DNA from: Emcibacteraceae bacterium
GTDB taxonomy: Bacteria; Pseudomonadota; Alphaproteobacteria; Sphingomonadales; Emcibacteraceae
Direction of reading: 5' to 3'
Assembly: GCA_041396985.1 (NCBI GenBank)
Contig: JAWKXO010000002.1
Span: 321,501 to 385,500 of the forward strand
DNA: 64,000 bases
Below, piece after piece: positions 9,122 through 17,272 of the stretch. The notes under the pieces are model-generated. The model saw nothing but the letters and a program-made list of their open reading frames with translations, had not been told where the DNA came from and ran no database searches. Within the stretch, counting starts at the first letter, position 1. Every line of letters starts with the position of its first letter. Made by a program: the position numbers and the translations under genes.

Positions 9122-10474
9122 TTACGACGGTTTTGCCAGTTTCTGTAGCTTATCAATTTCAAAGCCCTGATACATAACTATACCCAGTTCATTTCCGAAT
9201 TTAATGGCTTCTTCTGAATCGCAATCGGAAAGCACTACACGCATCTTGCCCTGGGTTTTAATCGCTTCTTTAATCCTGTCTTTATCTGTCTGACTAAGGG
9301 CGTTTAGATAATTCTTTTTCCAGCGAATTTTCAGAAAATCAACATTAATGAGTTCGCGGTTAAGAACATAAAGTGACTGAACATCCATTTTGCAAATGCA
9401 TATTTTACAGCCTAATCGATTAATTTTTTCCTGTGCCTTATAATAAGCAGTTAAATCCGACATGATATCAAATAAGGTTATCTCCAGAACCAGAGGATGA
9501 TCTGACAGGGATTTTTGTTTCGCAATAAATTTATCAAATTCTTTGGTTGAAATGGTAGAGACATTCATATTGATGGAGAGCACTGTCTCAGGGAAGCTTT
9601 TATAATCTATAAGAGCCTGCATCAGTTTTAGGTCAAATGTTTCTGTCAAACGTTGGAAAAGCCATATGTCGCCAGAAATATTATATCCAGGCAGAATAGA
9701 GTTGTTGACCTCATCAAGAGAAATATATTTTTTTGTAAAAACGATCTGAGGGGCCAGGTTGTCGACAACAACACAGATATTTTGCTCATCAATGAGAGAG
9801 TACATATCCATATTCAAAACATTACGTTCCAGTTTATCAAGCTGGATTGGTCCAATTGCCGGCGTAATAGACTTTTGAAATAGATGTTCATAACTGGGAA
9901 CTGTCTTTTGTTCCTTTTTTTCAACAACATTCTGAGAAGGTTTATTTTTTACCGGCATATTATCCTGATCAAGTGATGTCATAAGAGTTTTCAAATTAGG
10001 CGCCTGGCTCACATTCTCAGTATTGCCTTCATTCATTCCTCTGCGAAGCTTTTCGACAAAATCATAAAACTTCTCATATTCTGTTGAAAGGTCATACCAG
10101 TCACAAAGTTCATCATCTTTACTGTTGTCGATAATTTGTTTCAAAATCGGCGAATCATTGACGGCCCTAATTGCATCAAATTTTGCTGCTTCGATTCTTG
10201 ATGTCGGACAGCCTTTGCAAACAAAGAAAAAATCAAAATTTTGTGTCCAGAATAACTTTCCTTCATATGAATTGACCAGCTTGTTAAAAGCGGTTGCAAT
10301 TGCCCGACGGTGATGTGGCTGCTGATGTAATCTGTCAAGAATAGAAAAATGCATATGAATAGCGCGATAGCCATTTGGGAACCGCCGAAATGTTCTAATA
10401 TACTGGTAAAGTTCTTCTATCTGTGAGGGGGGCGCAGAACTTTCTGAATAAGGATCTTTTTTTGTCGCTTGCAT
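9122..10474 (-). CDS. Degenerate EAL-domain-like protein, probably catalytically inactive
   Basis: A 450-residue soluble protein without membrane segments. Residues 1-130 form an unrecognised domain with a Cys pair (VCKGCP). A Lys/Gln-rich linker at about 150-190 follows. From about 200 to the end the pattern resembles an EAL phosphodiesterase fold: LSINMNVSTIS, LVLEITLFDI near 331, LGCKICICKMDV near 360 and NVDFLKIRW. Catalytic elements are missing: no EAL/EVL glutamate motif is recognisable, the usual DDFGTG is replaced by KMDVQS, and no K-EGVE-Q ending is seen. It could be a c-di-GMP sensor or a protein-interaction remnant. It lies just downstream of the LapG-type peptidase on the same strand. 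Fold assignment is by pattern only. Confidence 0.6.
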   Translation of the reverse strand: MQATKKDPYSESSAPPSQIEELYQYIRTFRRFPNGYRAIHMHFSILDRLHQQPHHRRAIATAFNKLVNSYEGKLFWTQNFDFFFVCKGCPTSRIEAAKFDAIRAVNDSPILKQIIDNSKDDELCDWYDLSTEYEKFYDFVEKLRRGMNEGNTENVSQAPNLKTLMTSLDQDNMPVKNKPSQNVVEKKEQKTVPSYEHLFQKSITPAIGPIQLDKLERNVLNMDMYSLIDEQNICVVVDNLAPQIVFTKKYISLDEVNNSILPGYNISGDIWLFQRLTETFDLKLMQALIDYKSFPETVLSINMNVSTISTKEFDKFIAKQKSLSDHPLVLEITLFDIMSDLTAYYKAQEKINRLGCKICICKMDVQSLYVLNRELINVDFLKIRWKKNYLNALSQTDKDRIKEAIKTQGKMRVVLSDCDSEEAIKFGNELGIVMYQGFEIDKLQKLAKPS

Positions 10475-10553
10475 CTTAAATTTTAAACTCGTTCAATTTG
10501 TTATTCACCCTTTAGACACTATAGTTCCAATTGGTTAAAATTTTATTGTTTGC

Positions 10554-11219
10554 TTAAGTGATTTTATGGAGCCACCAGGCTTTCTCGTTAATAGAATAAA
10601 GTGGCCGGTAATGGACAACCTGATCAGAGCTGATGATGTGGGAAACCTGATTATCAAGAATCCAAATGTTATCATTGAGATAAACGGCAAGAATAGCATG
10701 CGCTATATTTAGGTTATTGTCGTGTACAATAACGATGCGCATTTGATCCACTTTGAACCCAAGCTCTTTTAGTGAATAATATTTGGCAATAGCATAATCC
10801 TCACAATCACCATCTTTACCCAAAAATTGATTGATTGTTGCCCAGTAATCCTCCTGATGCCAGTTAACCATATCAGTTATATAAGAAGATTCGTTCAGAT
10901 ATTTATTGACCGTTTCCATTTTATCTTTATCGGGTTGGTTTCTAACGGAATTTATCATTTCCTGCCAAGCCTGATCCACACATTTGAATGCTTTCGTTCT
11001 GCGGCAGTTTTGATCTGCCTTATAAGGCGTTTTTTCTGATTGATGTAAGTCATTATTATGACGGCTTCTCTGGTCGGCCCATTTTTTAAAAGCACTCAGT
11101 TCAGTGGATTTAAATTCGATAGATCCAAATAGCCCGTTTCTGACTTCTGCATAGGCAATGGAAATACTCAGGCAGAGCAGAATACAAAATATCATCGATT
11201 TTTTTATAATTTTAAGCAT
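10554..11219 (-). CDS. Periplasmic transglutaminase-like cysteine peptidase (BTLCP, LapG-like)
   Basis: A 221-residue exported protein with a clear signal peptide cleaved after AYA near residue 24. The bacterial transglutaminase-like cysteine proteinase family (PF06035) signature is GKDGDCEDYAIAKYYSL, with likely catalytic Cys139, His174 in NIAHAILAVY and Asp189 in WILDNQ. LapG, the characterised member, cleaves a large surface adhesin in the periplasm and is held back by the c-di-GMP receptor LapD. Here the neighbours are a degenerate EAL-like protein (same strand, 79 bases downstream) and a membrane HD-GYP-like protein (divergent, 108 bases away). No adhesin gene is in view. Family is clear; adhesin cleavage is inference. 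Confidence 0.88.
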   Translation of the reverse strand: MLKIIKKSMIFCILLCLSISIAYAEVRNGLFGSIEFKSTELSAFKKWADQRSRHNNDLHQSEKTPYKADQNCRRTKAFKCVDQAWQEMINSVRNQPDKDKMETVNKYLNESSYITDMVNWHQEDYWATINQFLGKDGDCEDYAIAKYYSLKELGFKVDQMRIVIVHDNNLNIAHAILAVYLNDNIWILDNQVSHIISSDQVVHYRPLYSINEKAWWLHKIT

Positions 11220-11327
11220 TTATTTTCTTCAATCGGCCTTAATCAGTAAAATATTAAAGAAATATACATAAGTTATGGTTACCTATCGGTTAAGAATGAA
11301 AAAAATTTGATGGATAAGGCGATACCA

Positions 11328-13436
11328 ATGAATAATAGGATGGGGAAAAAATTAAAAAATAAAACACTCATCATTGTCATATTACTCCTGATTGCTGCAA
11401 TGGCGGCTATGATTTCTGCCTGGCAATTTTCCAGATCGGAAGAGAAGCGTGAGACCCTCGTATGGCAAAGTCATCTGTCCCTTGTTCTCAATGGCCGTAG
11501 TGATGTTTTATCCAAATGGATTAATAAACAAAAAGAAGTGATTGAGCTGCTTTCTCAGAATAGCTCGGTTCAATTATATTTCACCAATCTAAATAATGAT
11601 ATGGGGCTTGATAGGTCAGCGGCAGAAGCGATGAAAGAATATCTTTTGCCATTATTATCGGACCGTGCTCTGGAAAACGGATATATTTCTAGTCAGAATG
11701 AAGCAGGCTATCAGATAAAGGCAAATATTGAAAAGCATCATGATGCGGGGATTGCCCTTACCGATGCGCAGGGTCAGATCATAACTTCAACTCTGTCGAT
11801 GCCAACGGTTCCTGATGATGTAAAGACGTATCTTTCCAAAGATGCTGTTCAGAATACGCATTTAATCGGACCTTATATGGGCGAGAATGGGTTGCCAACA
11901 GTTGCCATTATCGCCCCGATTTTTGCAATAGACGGTGATCAGAAAAGCGGTGCGCTTGGTTTTGTGATCGCTATAAGAATGTTGGGCAACGAATTTTTTG
12001 AGTTGCTTAAACAGCCAGGTGAAACTGTTCTGACGGCAAATAATTATTTGATCGTGAAAAAAGATGGAATGATCCACTATATACAGAATATCAGGGAAAC
12101 AGATCCTGATTATCAGCCTTCTTTATCTGCCGAAACGCCATTGCTGGCTGCGGAATATGCTTATGAGAATCCTGGGAAAATGGGTGTGATGATGAATTCT
12201 TCAGGGGAATGGGTTCTTGTTTCAGGCAAAATGATTGACGGAACAAACTGGATGCTGGTCAGGACAATAGATCGGTCAGAAGCACTATCCGATACAGTTG
12301 CAAGAAAAAGAAACATTCTGATTATTTCCTTTCTGATCATAATCAGCTTTGCAGCTATCCTTGTACTTGTATGGCGCCATAGCATATCGGTACGTTTGGA
12401 GAAGGCGGTTAGAAAACAAAAAGCATTATTAAGAAAATACGAGAACCTAAGCGAATTTATGAGCATCGTTACCAACAGCCAACCCAGCGAAATTACGGCT
12501 GTTGATGAAAATGGTCATTATACTTTTGTAAATTCAAAAGCGGCGACGATGGCTAATTCCAGACCGGAAGATATGATCGGCAAACAGCCATCCGCAATTT
12601 TGGGACGGGCCAAAGTACGCATTGATGAAGTTCATTGTGAAAAAGTTCTTACCGATAATAAAATTGTAAGCGAAATAAGGAATGTAGGCCCTACGGATAA
12701 TCCTAAGACAATCAAGGCAAGTTATATTCCTATGCTGATCAGTGATGGAAAAGCGCATCAGGAAAAAGGTGTGCTTATTATTAAGGATGATATTACAGAA
12801 ATTGAGCAAAACAGACTGAAAAGAGAGCTTGGATTAAAAAGCCTGGTTTCTACTCTTACAATGATTATTGCCAGTCGTGATCCGTATAGTGCGGCCCATT
12901 CGCAACGTGTTGTTGCTGTTACTAAAATATTATCTGCGGAATTGCAGGTTGATGATACAACATCGGCAACGGCGGAGCTGGCTGGCGCAATGATGAATTT
13001 GGGTAAAATACTGGTTCCAAGAGAAATCCTGACCAAACCGACAAATTTAACCAGGGAAGAGCTGACCACAATCCGTTCAAGTATGCTTAAGAGCGCTGAT
13101 TTGGTTCAGGATATTGAATTTGAAGGTCCGGTTGCTGAAACGCTCAGGCAAATGCAGGCGCATTGGGATGGCAGCGGTCAGCCATCAGGCCTTTCAGGCG
13201 AAGATATTTTGCTTTCAGCAAGAATTGTTTCGGTTGCCAACGCATTTGTCGGTATGATCAGTATGCGTGCCCATCGTCAGGGAATGGAAATGAATAAGGC
13301 GGTTCAGATTCTTATGAATGATGCGGACAGAATTTATGATCGTCGTCCTGTTATTGCTCTTATGAATTATTTGGAAAATAAAAATGGATACAGTATATGG
13401 GCCGATTTTAGTGAACCACCGGCAGATGTAGGGTAG
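11328..13436 (+). CDS. Membrane sensor with periplasmic domain, PAS and degenerate HD-GYP domain
   Basis: About 702 residues. A first membrane helix (about 15-33) is followed by a roughly 300-residue periplasmic domain, probably Cache-like (contains GIALTDAQGQIITS). A second helix (about 328-350), a PAS-like domain (about 375-500) and a C-terminal HD-GYP-fold domain from about 503 follow. The HD-GYP domain keeps the framework GKILVPREILTKPTNL and HWDGSGQPSGL. However, the HD pair is MN (in GAMMNLGK, near 555) and GYP is GQP, so metal-dependent c-di-GMP hydrolysis is unlikely. I prefer the ATG at 11328, which has AAGG eight bases upstream; ATG at 11310 is an alternative. Divergent from the LapG-like gene. 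Confidence 0.8.
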   Translation: MNNRMGKKLKNKTLIIVILLLIAAMAAMISAWQFSRSEEKRETLVWQSHLSLVLNGRSDVLSKWINKQKEVIELLSQNSSVQLYFTNLNNDMGLDRSAAEAMKEYLLPLLSDRALENGYISSQNEAGYQIKANIEKHHDAGIALTDAQGQIITSTLSMPTVPDDVKTYLSKDAVQNTHLIGPYMGENGLPTVAIIAPIFAIDGDQKSGALGFVIAIRMLGNEFFELLKQPGETVLTANNYLIVKKDGMIHYIQNIRETDPDYQPSLSAETPLLAAEYAYENPGKMGVMMNSSGEWVLVSGKMIDGTNWMLVRTIDRSEALSDTVARKRNILIISFLIIISFAAILVLVWRHSISVRLEKAVRKQKALLRKYENLSEFMSIVTNSQPSEITAVDENGHYTFVNSKAATMANSRPEDMIGKQPSAILGRAKVRIDEVHCEKVLTDNKIVSEIRNVGPTDNPKTIKASYIPMLISDGKAHQEKGVLIIKDDITEIEQNRLKRELGLKSLVSTLTMIIASRDPYSAAHSQRVVAVTKILSAELQVDDTTSATAELAGAMMNLGKILVPREILTKPTNLTREELTTIRSSMLKSADLVQDIEFEGPVAETLRQMQAHWDGSGQPSGLSGEDILLSARIVSVANAFVGMISMRAHRQGMEMNKAVQILMNDADRIYDRRPVIALMNYLENKNGYSIWADFSEPPADVG

Positions 13437-13446
13437 GAGAATTAGC

Positions 13447-13479
13447 AAAAAAAAGGCACCTTGTTAAAACAAGGTGCCT
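13447..13479 (-). terminator. Terminator of the 69-residue membrane protein gene
   Basis: GGCACCTTG (13455-13463) and CAAGGTGCC (13470-13478) form a perfect nine-base stem with a TTAAAA loop. The A run at 13447-13454 is a T tract on the minus strand, so this terminates the minus-strand gene at 13538-13747. It lies just past the end of the HD-GYP-like gene. Confidence 0.85.
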
Positions 13480-13537
13480 AGTAACAGTACTTATCAGGTA
13501 TTAAGTACTCAGGGTATTCACTTTAAAAGGTTCCTGA

Positions 13538-13747
13538 TTATTCAGGATGTTTGGCTTCCCAGTCTTTCTCAATTTTATCGCGCGAATTTAACATTCCGTC
13601 AGCGACATAAATACAAAGACCACCAATCCACACAGTTACGATCATTGCAGTTGCAGGAAGCAATAAATGCGGACCTGCCAGTGCGATTGAGAGTAATAAA
13701 AACGCGGTTACAATAACGCACACAATAAAAGTAATTGTATTAGCCAT
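13538..13747 (-). CDS. Small membrane protein, 69 residues, unknown function
   Basis: I do not recognise the family. Two hydrophobic segments (about residues 5-24 and 29-51) are followed by a charged tail ending in KIEKDWEAKHPE, so it should be an inner-membrane protein with a cytosolic tail. The frame is supported by an AAGG ribosome site before the ATG and a strong minus-strand terminator after the stop. An FNR/FixK-type palindrome lies 52 bases upstream, suggesting oxygen-responsive expression. That link is inference. Confidence 0.7.
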   Translation of the reverse strand: MANTITFIVCVIVTAFLLLSIALAGPHLLLPATAMIVTVWIGGLCIYVADGMLNSRDKIEKDWEAKHPE

Positions 13748-13798
13748 CTTCTTCCTTTTCTTTCCTGAGTATTTTTAAATCTTTTTTCAATAAAAGCA

Positions 13799-13812
13799 TT
13801 GACCTAAGTCAA
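13799..13812. promoter_or_regulatory. FNR/FixK-type binding site
   Basis: TTGACCTAAGTCAA is a perfect TTGAC-N4-GTCAA palindrome and matches the CRP/FNR-family consensus TTGAT-N4-ATCAA in its FixK/FnrL form. It lies 52 bases upstream of the 69-residue membrane protein start and 105 bases upstream of the divergent hypothetical gene. The distance favours control of the minus-strand gene. Which regulator binds cannot be told from this window. Confidence 0.6.
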
Positions 13813-13916
13813 GTACTTCTAATTTTCTAAAAAATCAAGTTTATTGATAAAAATAAATGCTTTTAATCCATAAAAACTCTATGAATGAAAAAATAATAAA
13901 ATGATTGGAGATTATT

Positions 13917-14252
13917 ATGGTCGACAAAAAAATAAAATTAAATGCACTTCAGACCAAAACGCTGGCTCTGTTTCAGGAACTTGCCAAAAGTGAGGAAACT
14001 TCGGCCAGAATTGAGGGATCGGAGGATATTTCGATTATGTTTATCCCGCGGCCACACGGTAACCATGTCCATATTGGTAAGTTTGTGGTTTCAGCAAAGG
14101 ATGCCAGCGGACTTGCAAATGAAATAGTCTGGAAAGTGCTTGAAAGAAAAGGTCTGGCTAAATCAGAATTCCCATACCGTATTATTCTGACGAAAGCAGG
14201 GCTTTCCTTCAGAACCGGTTATCACGATGAATTTGAAGTCTCAGATCATTAA
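13917..14252 (+). CDS. Conserved hypothetical protein, 111 residues
   Basis: I do not recognise a named family. It is a small soluble mixed alpha/beta protein with a helical start (LQTKTLALFQELAKSEE), a His-rich middle (RPHGNHVHIGKFVV) and the end FRTGYHDEF. No signal peptide or membrane segment is seen. The ATG at 13917 is preferred because GGAG lies six bases upstream; a TTG at 13905 would include the ribosome site in the coding region. The last four bases overlap the convergent DUF983 gene. Confidence 0.75.
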   Translation: MVDKKIKLNALQTKTLALFQELAKSEETSARIEGSEDISIMFIPRPHGNHVHIGKFVVSAKDASGLANEIVWKVLERKGLAKSEFPYRIILTKAGLSFRTGYHDEFEVSDH

Positions 14253-14641
14253 TGCTGTTCGTCACCCTTAATTCTTAAATACCACATCAAGCCCAATGCG
14301 CCTCCTTTGATGAAGGGTAAGAATAATAGAGTGAGAAGCAGGGCAAGAGTTGGCCAGATCGCCATCTGAAAAAATAAAGATGGATGATAAAGTGCTTCAA
14401 CAAATAGCAGCAGTGGCACAACTATATGGCCGACCAGAAAAATTGTCAGATAGGGTGGCAGATCATCTGCCCTGATCTCTCCAATCGGTGCCGCGCAGTT
14501 TGTGCAGTCATTCGGCTTTAGATATCCCTTGAAAACATGACCTTTGCCACAATGTGGACAGGAACGTTTTAAACCCCGCCCTATTGCCGTAAATAAAGAA
14601 TAACTGTCGCGTGAAAAAGTGGCTGAAGTACTTGTCATCAT
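14249..14641 (-). CDS. DUF983 family membrane protein
   Basis: A 130-residue protein typical of DUF983 in alphaproteobacteria: an N-terminal zinc-ribbon-like part (CPHCGKGHVF near residue 30 and DCTNCAAPI near 45), the family motif ADDLPPYLTIFLVGH, then two membrane helices. The role is unknown; the family often occurs near respiratory oxidase genes. The start at 14641 (MMTSTS) has AGG six bases upstream and lies ten bases after the stop of the upstream dehydrogenase gene. The longer frame to 14734 would overlap that gene by 83 bases and is not favoured. Confidence 0.85.
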   Translation of the reverse strand: MMTSTSATFSRDSYSLFTAIGRGLKRSCPHCGKGHVFKGYLKPNDCTNCAAPIGEIRADDLPPYLTIFLVGHIVVPLLLFVEALYHPSLFFQMAIWPTLALLLTLLFLPFIKGGALGLMWYLRIKGDEQH

Positions 14642-14651
14642 AATATACCTG

Positions 14652-15518
14652 TTAGTGTTTCGTAAGCAGGGTAATGAGGGCTGATGTATCCCAGCGTCCG
14701 CCACCATTTTCCTGTATTTCCTTATAATAGCCATCTACAAGCCTGGTTATCGGTAAGGATATATCATTTTTTTCAGCTTCTGCAAGAGCAAAGCCCAGAT
14801 CTTTTCTCATCCAGTCCAGCGCAAAGCCAAAATCAAATTCGCCCCGGATCATGGTTGAGGCACGGTTATCCATTTGCCAGGACTGCGCGGCTCCCTTTGA
14901 AATAACATCAACCACATCATTAGCATTCAAGCCTGTTTTCATGGCAAAGTTGAGAGCTTCAGACAATCCCTGTACAACACCGGCTATACATATCTGATTG
15001 ACCATTTTGGCCAGCTGTCCGCTCCCGATTGGGCCCAGTAACCGGCTTTTTTTGGCATAACATTTGATAATCGGGTCAATTTTCTGAAAAGCTTCTTCCT
15101 CTCCACCGATCATAACGGTGAGGGCACCATTTTCAGCACCGGCCTGCCCGCCGGATACGGGTGCATCAAGAAAGGCAATATTTTTTTCGCGACAGGCTTT
15201 TCCCAGTTCCCGTGCAAGTTCAGCGGATGTTGTCGTGTGATCAACCAATTTGGTTTCAGGGGCCATTCCGGCAAGAGCGCCATCCTTGCCATAAATAACA
15301 GAGCGGACATCATCATCATTGCCAACACAGACGAAAACAATTTCCGCCCCCTTCACAGCTTCACGCGGGGTAGGGGCAAAATTACCACCATATTTCTTTG
15401 TCCAGTTTTCGGCTTTTTTTGTTGTCCTGTTATAAACGCATACATCATGACCGGCTTTTTGAAGGTGTCCTGCCATCGGGTAGCCCATGACACCAAGTCC
15501 GATAAAACTGAGTTTCAT
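14652..15518 (-). CDS. NAD(P)-dependent beta-hydroxyacid dehydrogenase (3-hydroxyisobutyrate dehydrogenase family)
   Basis: A 288-residue oxidoreductase. The Rossmann motif FIGLGVMGYPMAGHL starts at residue 5, the substrate-binding signature DAPVSGGQAGAENGALTVMIGG is near 120 and the catalytic lysine is in GQLAKMVNQI near 170. The family oxidises 3-hydroxyisobutyrate, tartronate semialdehyde-related or other beta-hydroxyacids; the substrate here cannot be chosen. No valine-degradation genes are adjacent. It sits between slyX (11 bases upstream) and the DUF983 gene (10 bases downstream) on the same strand, so the three probably form an operon. Confidence 0.9.
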   Translation of the reverse strand: MKLSFIGLGVMGYPMAGHLQKAGHDVCVYNRTTKKAENWTKKYGGNFAPTPREAVKGAEIVFVCVGNDDDVRSVIYGKDGALAGMAPETKLVDHTTTSAELARELGKACREKNIAFLDAPVSGGQAGAENGALTVMIGGEEEAFQKIDPIIKCYAKKSRLLGPIGSGQLAKMVNQICIAGVVQGLSEALNFAMKTGLNANDVVDVISKGAAQSWQMDNRASTMIRGEFDFGFALDWMRKDLGFALAEAEKNDISLPITRLVDGYYKEIQENGGGRWDTSALITLLTKH

Positions 15519-15528
15519 AATTTATCCT

Positions 15529-15747
15529 TTAGTAATGTGGTGGTTTCTCATCCAGTAAACTGGATCCATCGCCAGCACTGTTATTCTCAAGGCTTTCCAG
15601 ACGTGCATCTGCCTTGGAAAGCAACCTTCCAAGTTTTTCAATCATCTTCCACTGTTCAGAAACCATATCGCTGAGGTCATTAATATGTCTCTCGTGATGA
15701 GCAATCTTGATTTCCAGGGCATCAAGCCTGTTTTCCAATTCTTTCAT
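15529..15747 (-). CDS. slyX: SlyX family protein
   Basis: A 72-residue SlyX homolog. It is almost entirely a coiled coil with heptad spacing (LENRLDALEIKIAHHERHI) and ends in the family tail KPPHY. The molecular role of SlyX is not known. It is first in a short minus-strand run with the beta-hydroxyacid dehydrogenase and DUF983 genes. Length and tail match the family, so identification is good despite the small size. Confidence 0.88.
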   Translation of the reverse strand: MKELENRLDALEIKIAHHERHINDLSDMVSEQWKMIEKLGRLLSKADARLESLENNSAGDGSSLLDEKPPHY

Positions 15748-15808
15748 AACTTAGCTTCCTTAAAAAGGTCGTATATCACGGAGGAAGTTTTATATCTATA
15801 GAAATGAA

Positions 15809-15838
15809 AAAGGCATCCTGCATTCAGGATGTCTTTTT
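15809..15838 (-). terminator. Terminator downstream of gltD (possibly bidirectional)
   Basis: AGGCATCCTG (15811-15820) pairs with CAGGATGTCT (15825-15834) around a CATT loop, including one G-U pair. T runs flank it on both strands, but the only gene ending here is gltD on the minus strand, whose stop is at 15854. Confidence 0.8.
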
Positions 15839-15853
15839 ATAACTCTGTTTTAA

Positions 15854-17270
15854 CTATCTGGGCAAATCTGACTTGCCCATCAAATATTCATCAACCGCCT
15901 GTGCGGCCTGTCGACCTTCCCTAATTGCCCAGACAACAAGGGACTGTCCACGGCGCATGTCTCCGGCAACAAAAACTTTAGGCAGATTGGTTTTGTAATT
16001 CGTTGTTGGCGCTTTGACATTGCCCCGGTCATCCAGGGCAACAGATAGCTGCTCAAGAAGACCTTCTTTTACCGGATTGGTGAAACCCATGGCAAGCAGC
16101 ACAAGATCAGCATCCATTTCATACTCGCTGCCTTCTATTTTGTTAAAATTGGCATCAACATGATGCATACGGATCGCCTCAACATTTCCGTCTTCGTCAC
16201 CAATAAATTCTGTTGTTGCCACGCTGAATTCTCGATCTGCGCCTTCTTCCTGTGATGTTGAGGTCCGGAATATATGGGGCCAGTTTGGCCAGGTTACCCC
16301 TTTATTCACTTTAACAGGGGGTTTAGGCATAATTTCAAGCTGGGTGACGGATACTGCACGCTGGCGAAAGGCCGTCCCGATACAATCGGAACCGGTATCG
16401 CCGCCGCCAATCACGACTACTTTTTTACCCGATGCAACGATATCTTTAATATTGGGCAAGGGCTCACCAGCATTACGGCGATTTTGCTGGGTCAAATAAT
16501 CCATTGCAAAGTGAATACCTTTTAATTTACGCCCGGGGATCGGCAGATCGCGGGGTTTTTCAGCTCCTCCCGCAAGAACAACAGCATCATAATGTTCAAC
16601 AATTTTATGAGCCTGAATATCGTTTCCAACCTCCATACTGGTCAGAAGGTGACACCTTCCTGTTCCATTTGTCGCACGCGGCGATCAATCAGTGATTTTT
16701 CCATTTAAAATCAGGAATGCCATAGCGCAGCAACCCACCAACCCGGCGGTTCTTTTCATAAAGAGATACTTTATGACCAGCCTGGCAAGTTGCTGAGCGC
16801 AGGCCATCCAGCAGGACCAGACCCTATCACAGCAATTTTTTGTCCGTTTTAACACGGGCAATTTGTGGTTTAATCCAGTGATTTTCCCATCCCTTGTCAA
16901 CGATGGCACATTCAATCGTTTTGATGGTTACCGGCTGATCTTCGATATTTAATGTACAGGCAGCCTCGCAAGGAGCCGGGCACACACGACCAGTAAATTC
17001 TGGAAAGTTATTGGTTGAATGGAGGTTGTCACAAGCTTCTTTCCAGTCCCGGTTCCAGACCAGATCGTTCCAGTCGGGGATCATATTATTGACCGGACAG
17101 GCCGTATGACAAAAAGGAATGCCGCAATCCATGCAGCGGCCACCCTGTTTTGCAATGGCGCCGTCAGATAACGGATTAACAAATTCCTTATAGTGTCGAA
17201 CCCGGTCACCGGCCGGTGCATATGTACGGTCCTGACGGGGGAGTTCCAGAAATCCAGTTGGTTTACCCAT
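15854..17270 (-). pseudogene. gltD: Glutamate synthase small subunit, interrupted by five clustered frameshifts
   Basis: GltD passes electrons from NADPH through FAD and iron-sulfur clusters to GltB for glutamate synthesis. The N-terminal cluster domain is intact (CMDCGIPFCHTACPVNNMIPDW and RVCPAPCEAACTL). The C-terminal part shows the NADPH site VVIGGGDTGSDCIGTA and the end VFVAGDMRRGQSLVVWAIREGR. Between 16645 and 16841 the frame breaks five times, each repaired by one inserted base, near 16836-16841, 16806-16809, 16780-16784, 16704-16706 and 16645-16648. Repaired pieces read KIAVIGSGPAG, ACAQQLAR, GHKVSLYEKNRRVGGLLRY and MEKSLIDRRVRQM, giving 473 residues. Protein conservation is otherwise perfect, so sequence error is likelier than decay. 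Starts three bases after gltB. Confidence 0.9.
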
Positions 17271-17272
17271 TA

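Noticed and set aside
16685..16915. A 76-residue minus-strand frame inside gltD
   Set aside because: It contains ACAQQLAR, a piece of GltD, between two frame breaks. It is a fragment of gltD, not a separate gene.
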